From Planctomycetaceae bacterium UBA6163 (lineage in GTDB: Bacteria > Planctomycetota > Planctomycetia > Pirellulales > Pirellulaceae), in NCBI GenBank assembly GCA_002428205.1, contig DIUH01000338.1, positions 1 to 6,677 on the forward strand: a DNA stretch of 6,677 bases. Reading direction: 5' to 3'. Shown here one piece after another: positions 5,951-6,677 of the stretch. Made by a program: the position numbers and the translations under genes. A model generated the notes under the pieces. That model made no database searches, had not been told where the DNA came from, and worked only from the letters and a program-made list of their open reading frames with translations. Each line of letters starts with the position of its first letter. The first letter of the stretch is position 1.

Positions 5951-6677
5951 GGCTTATGTGGAGGTTTCTGGGCACCAGATTCGATCATTTCGACCCGTTC
6001 TCGTACCGCACTTAACGCCGCAGCGACCTCTTGGGCCGCTTCCGCCGATGCGGGTACCTGCGATGCCTTGCCGCTGAAGCGCGTATCGTAAAACGCATCG
6101 GTCAATGTACGCAACGGACTATCTAACGGGGGGAGCATCTCGACTACCAAGCTGAGCGACGCATTGTCGGTCAATTCCAGCGGCGTTTGAGACGGTTGGC
6201 GATGGATCCCGACACGACTTAACAGTTGAACCGTTTCGGCAAAAAACGGCACTTGTGGCACAGCCGCTTCGCCGGCCGAACTGCGTCGCTGGCGACGTCG
6301 CCACCATGACTGAGGCATACGAAATTGCAAAATCGTCAAAATCGCTAACGCCAAGATCACGCTAAAAATGGCTGCTGGCCACGAAAAATTACGACCAACC
6401 GCCCACGTACCGCCGCCAAGTTGGCCGGCACGAATCTGTGACAATTTAAGATCGATCCAGCGGAACATCGATTGGTACTGCGATACGACCGCTTCGCTGC
6501 CGCCGGAAGTGAAGTCGCGGCGAGATGATCCCGACACGTTGCGATCGACGACAAAGTCGGTCCAAATGTTTTGAGCCAACTGAAAGACGTCGGAAACGCG
6601 GCCGCCTTCTGCACGGTCCACGCCACCACCACCGGGCGTCGGGTCAAAACGAACCCAATAGCCGCCAGCGTCCGCTG
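5947..6677 (-). CDS. Transglutaminase-like membrane protein, C-terminal part (5' end outside window)
   Basis: Only the last 242 or so residues are visible; the frame is open to the window edge, so the gene is cut rather than broken. The visible part begins with GGYWVRFDPTPGGGG. This is the end of a transglutaminase-like core domain, where such proteins typically have WVxFDPTP; the Asp codon at 6643-6645 is the likely third member of the Cys-His-Asp triad. A hydrophilic linker follows, then one membrane segment at about 6319-6387 (WPAAIFSVILALAILTILQF) followed by Arg-rich WWRRRQRR. The cytoplasmic tail has a DUF4129-like pattern (FFAETVQLLSRVGIHR, QTPLEL and AFYDTRFSG). This layout is that of TgpA-type proteins, which have several N-terminal membrane segments and a periplasmic transglutaminase-like domain. 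Substrates are mostly unknown. GTG at 6619-6621 is an internal codon and not the start. The gene ends 12 bp before cmk. Confidence 0.88.
   Translation of the reverse strand, partial: ADAGGYWVRFDPTPGGGGVDRAEGGRVSDVFQLAQNIWTDFVVDRNVSGSSRRDFTSGGSEAVVSQYQSMFRWIDLKLSQIRAGQLGGGTWAVGRNFSWPAAIFSVILALAILTILQFRMPQSWWRRRQRRSSAGEAAVPQVPFFAETVQLLSRVGIHRQPSQTPLELTDNASLSLVVEMLPPLDSPLRTLTDAFYDTRFSGKASQVPASAEAAQEVAAALSAVRERVEMIESGAQKPPHKP

Noticed and set aside
5531..6091. 186-codon plus-strand ORF
   Set aside because: It runs antisense across cmk and the end of the transglutaminase-like gene, is Ser/Arg-rich and lacks any motif.

Overview
The window looks like chromosomal DNA from a planctomycete, most likely the Pirellulaceae (Rhodopirellula-like). 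The evidence is moderately high GC by eye, a very high density of GATC/CGATCG, frequent GTG or TTG start options with weak Shine-Dalgarno signals, and two proteins (an 85-residue hypothetical and a proline-rich lipoprotein) that resemble planctomycete-restricted families as I remember them. No database search backs the taxonomic call.

All seven genes lie on the minus strand, so transcription runs from high to low coordinates. In that order they are: the C-terminal end of a transglutaminase-like membrane protein with a DUF4129-type tail (cut by the window edge); cmk, cytidylate kinase, 12 bp downstream; rimO, the ribosomal protein S12 methylthiotransferase, after a 152 bp gap; a VanZ-like membrane protein fused to a C-terminal beta-rich domain, after 84 bp; a secreted lipoprotein with a CsgG/LpoB-like N-terminal domain, after a gap of about 175 bp that contains a 9-bp-phased repeat; a conserved-looking small hypothetical protein, after 73 bp; and xerC, the tyrosine recombinase of chromosome dimer resolution, 28 bp further on. 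Positions 1-20 are non-coding sequence after xerC.

The likely transcription units are transglutaminase-cmk, possibly continuing into rimO and the VanZ-like gene, and lipoprotein-small protein-xerC. The genes do not form one pathway. Three are housekeeping (nucleotide metabolism, ribosomal protein modification, chromosome segregation) and three concern the cell envelope. I see no tRNA, rRNA, CRISPR array, insertion sequence or phage gene, and no clear intrinsic terminator between the genes. I do not see an obvious new multi-gene system. The best leads are the lipoprotein, the VanZ fusion, the small protein next to xerC, the phased repeat, and a substituted CMP-pocket residue in Cmk.
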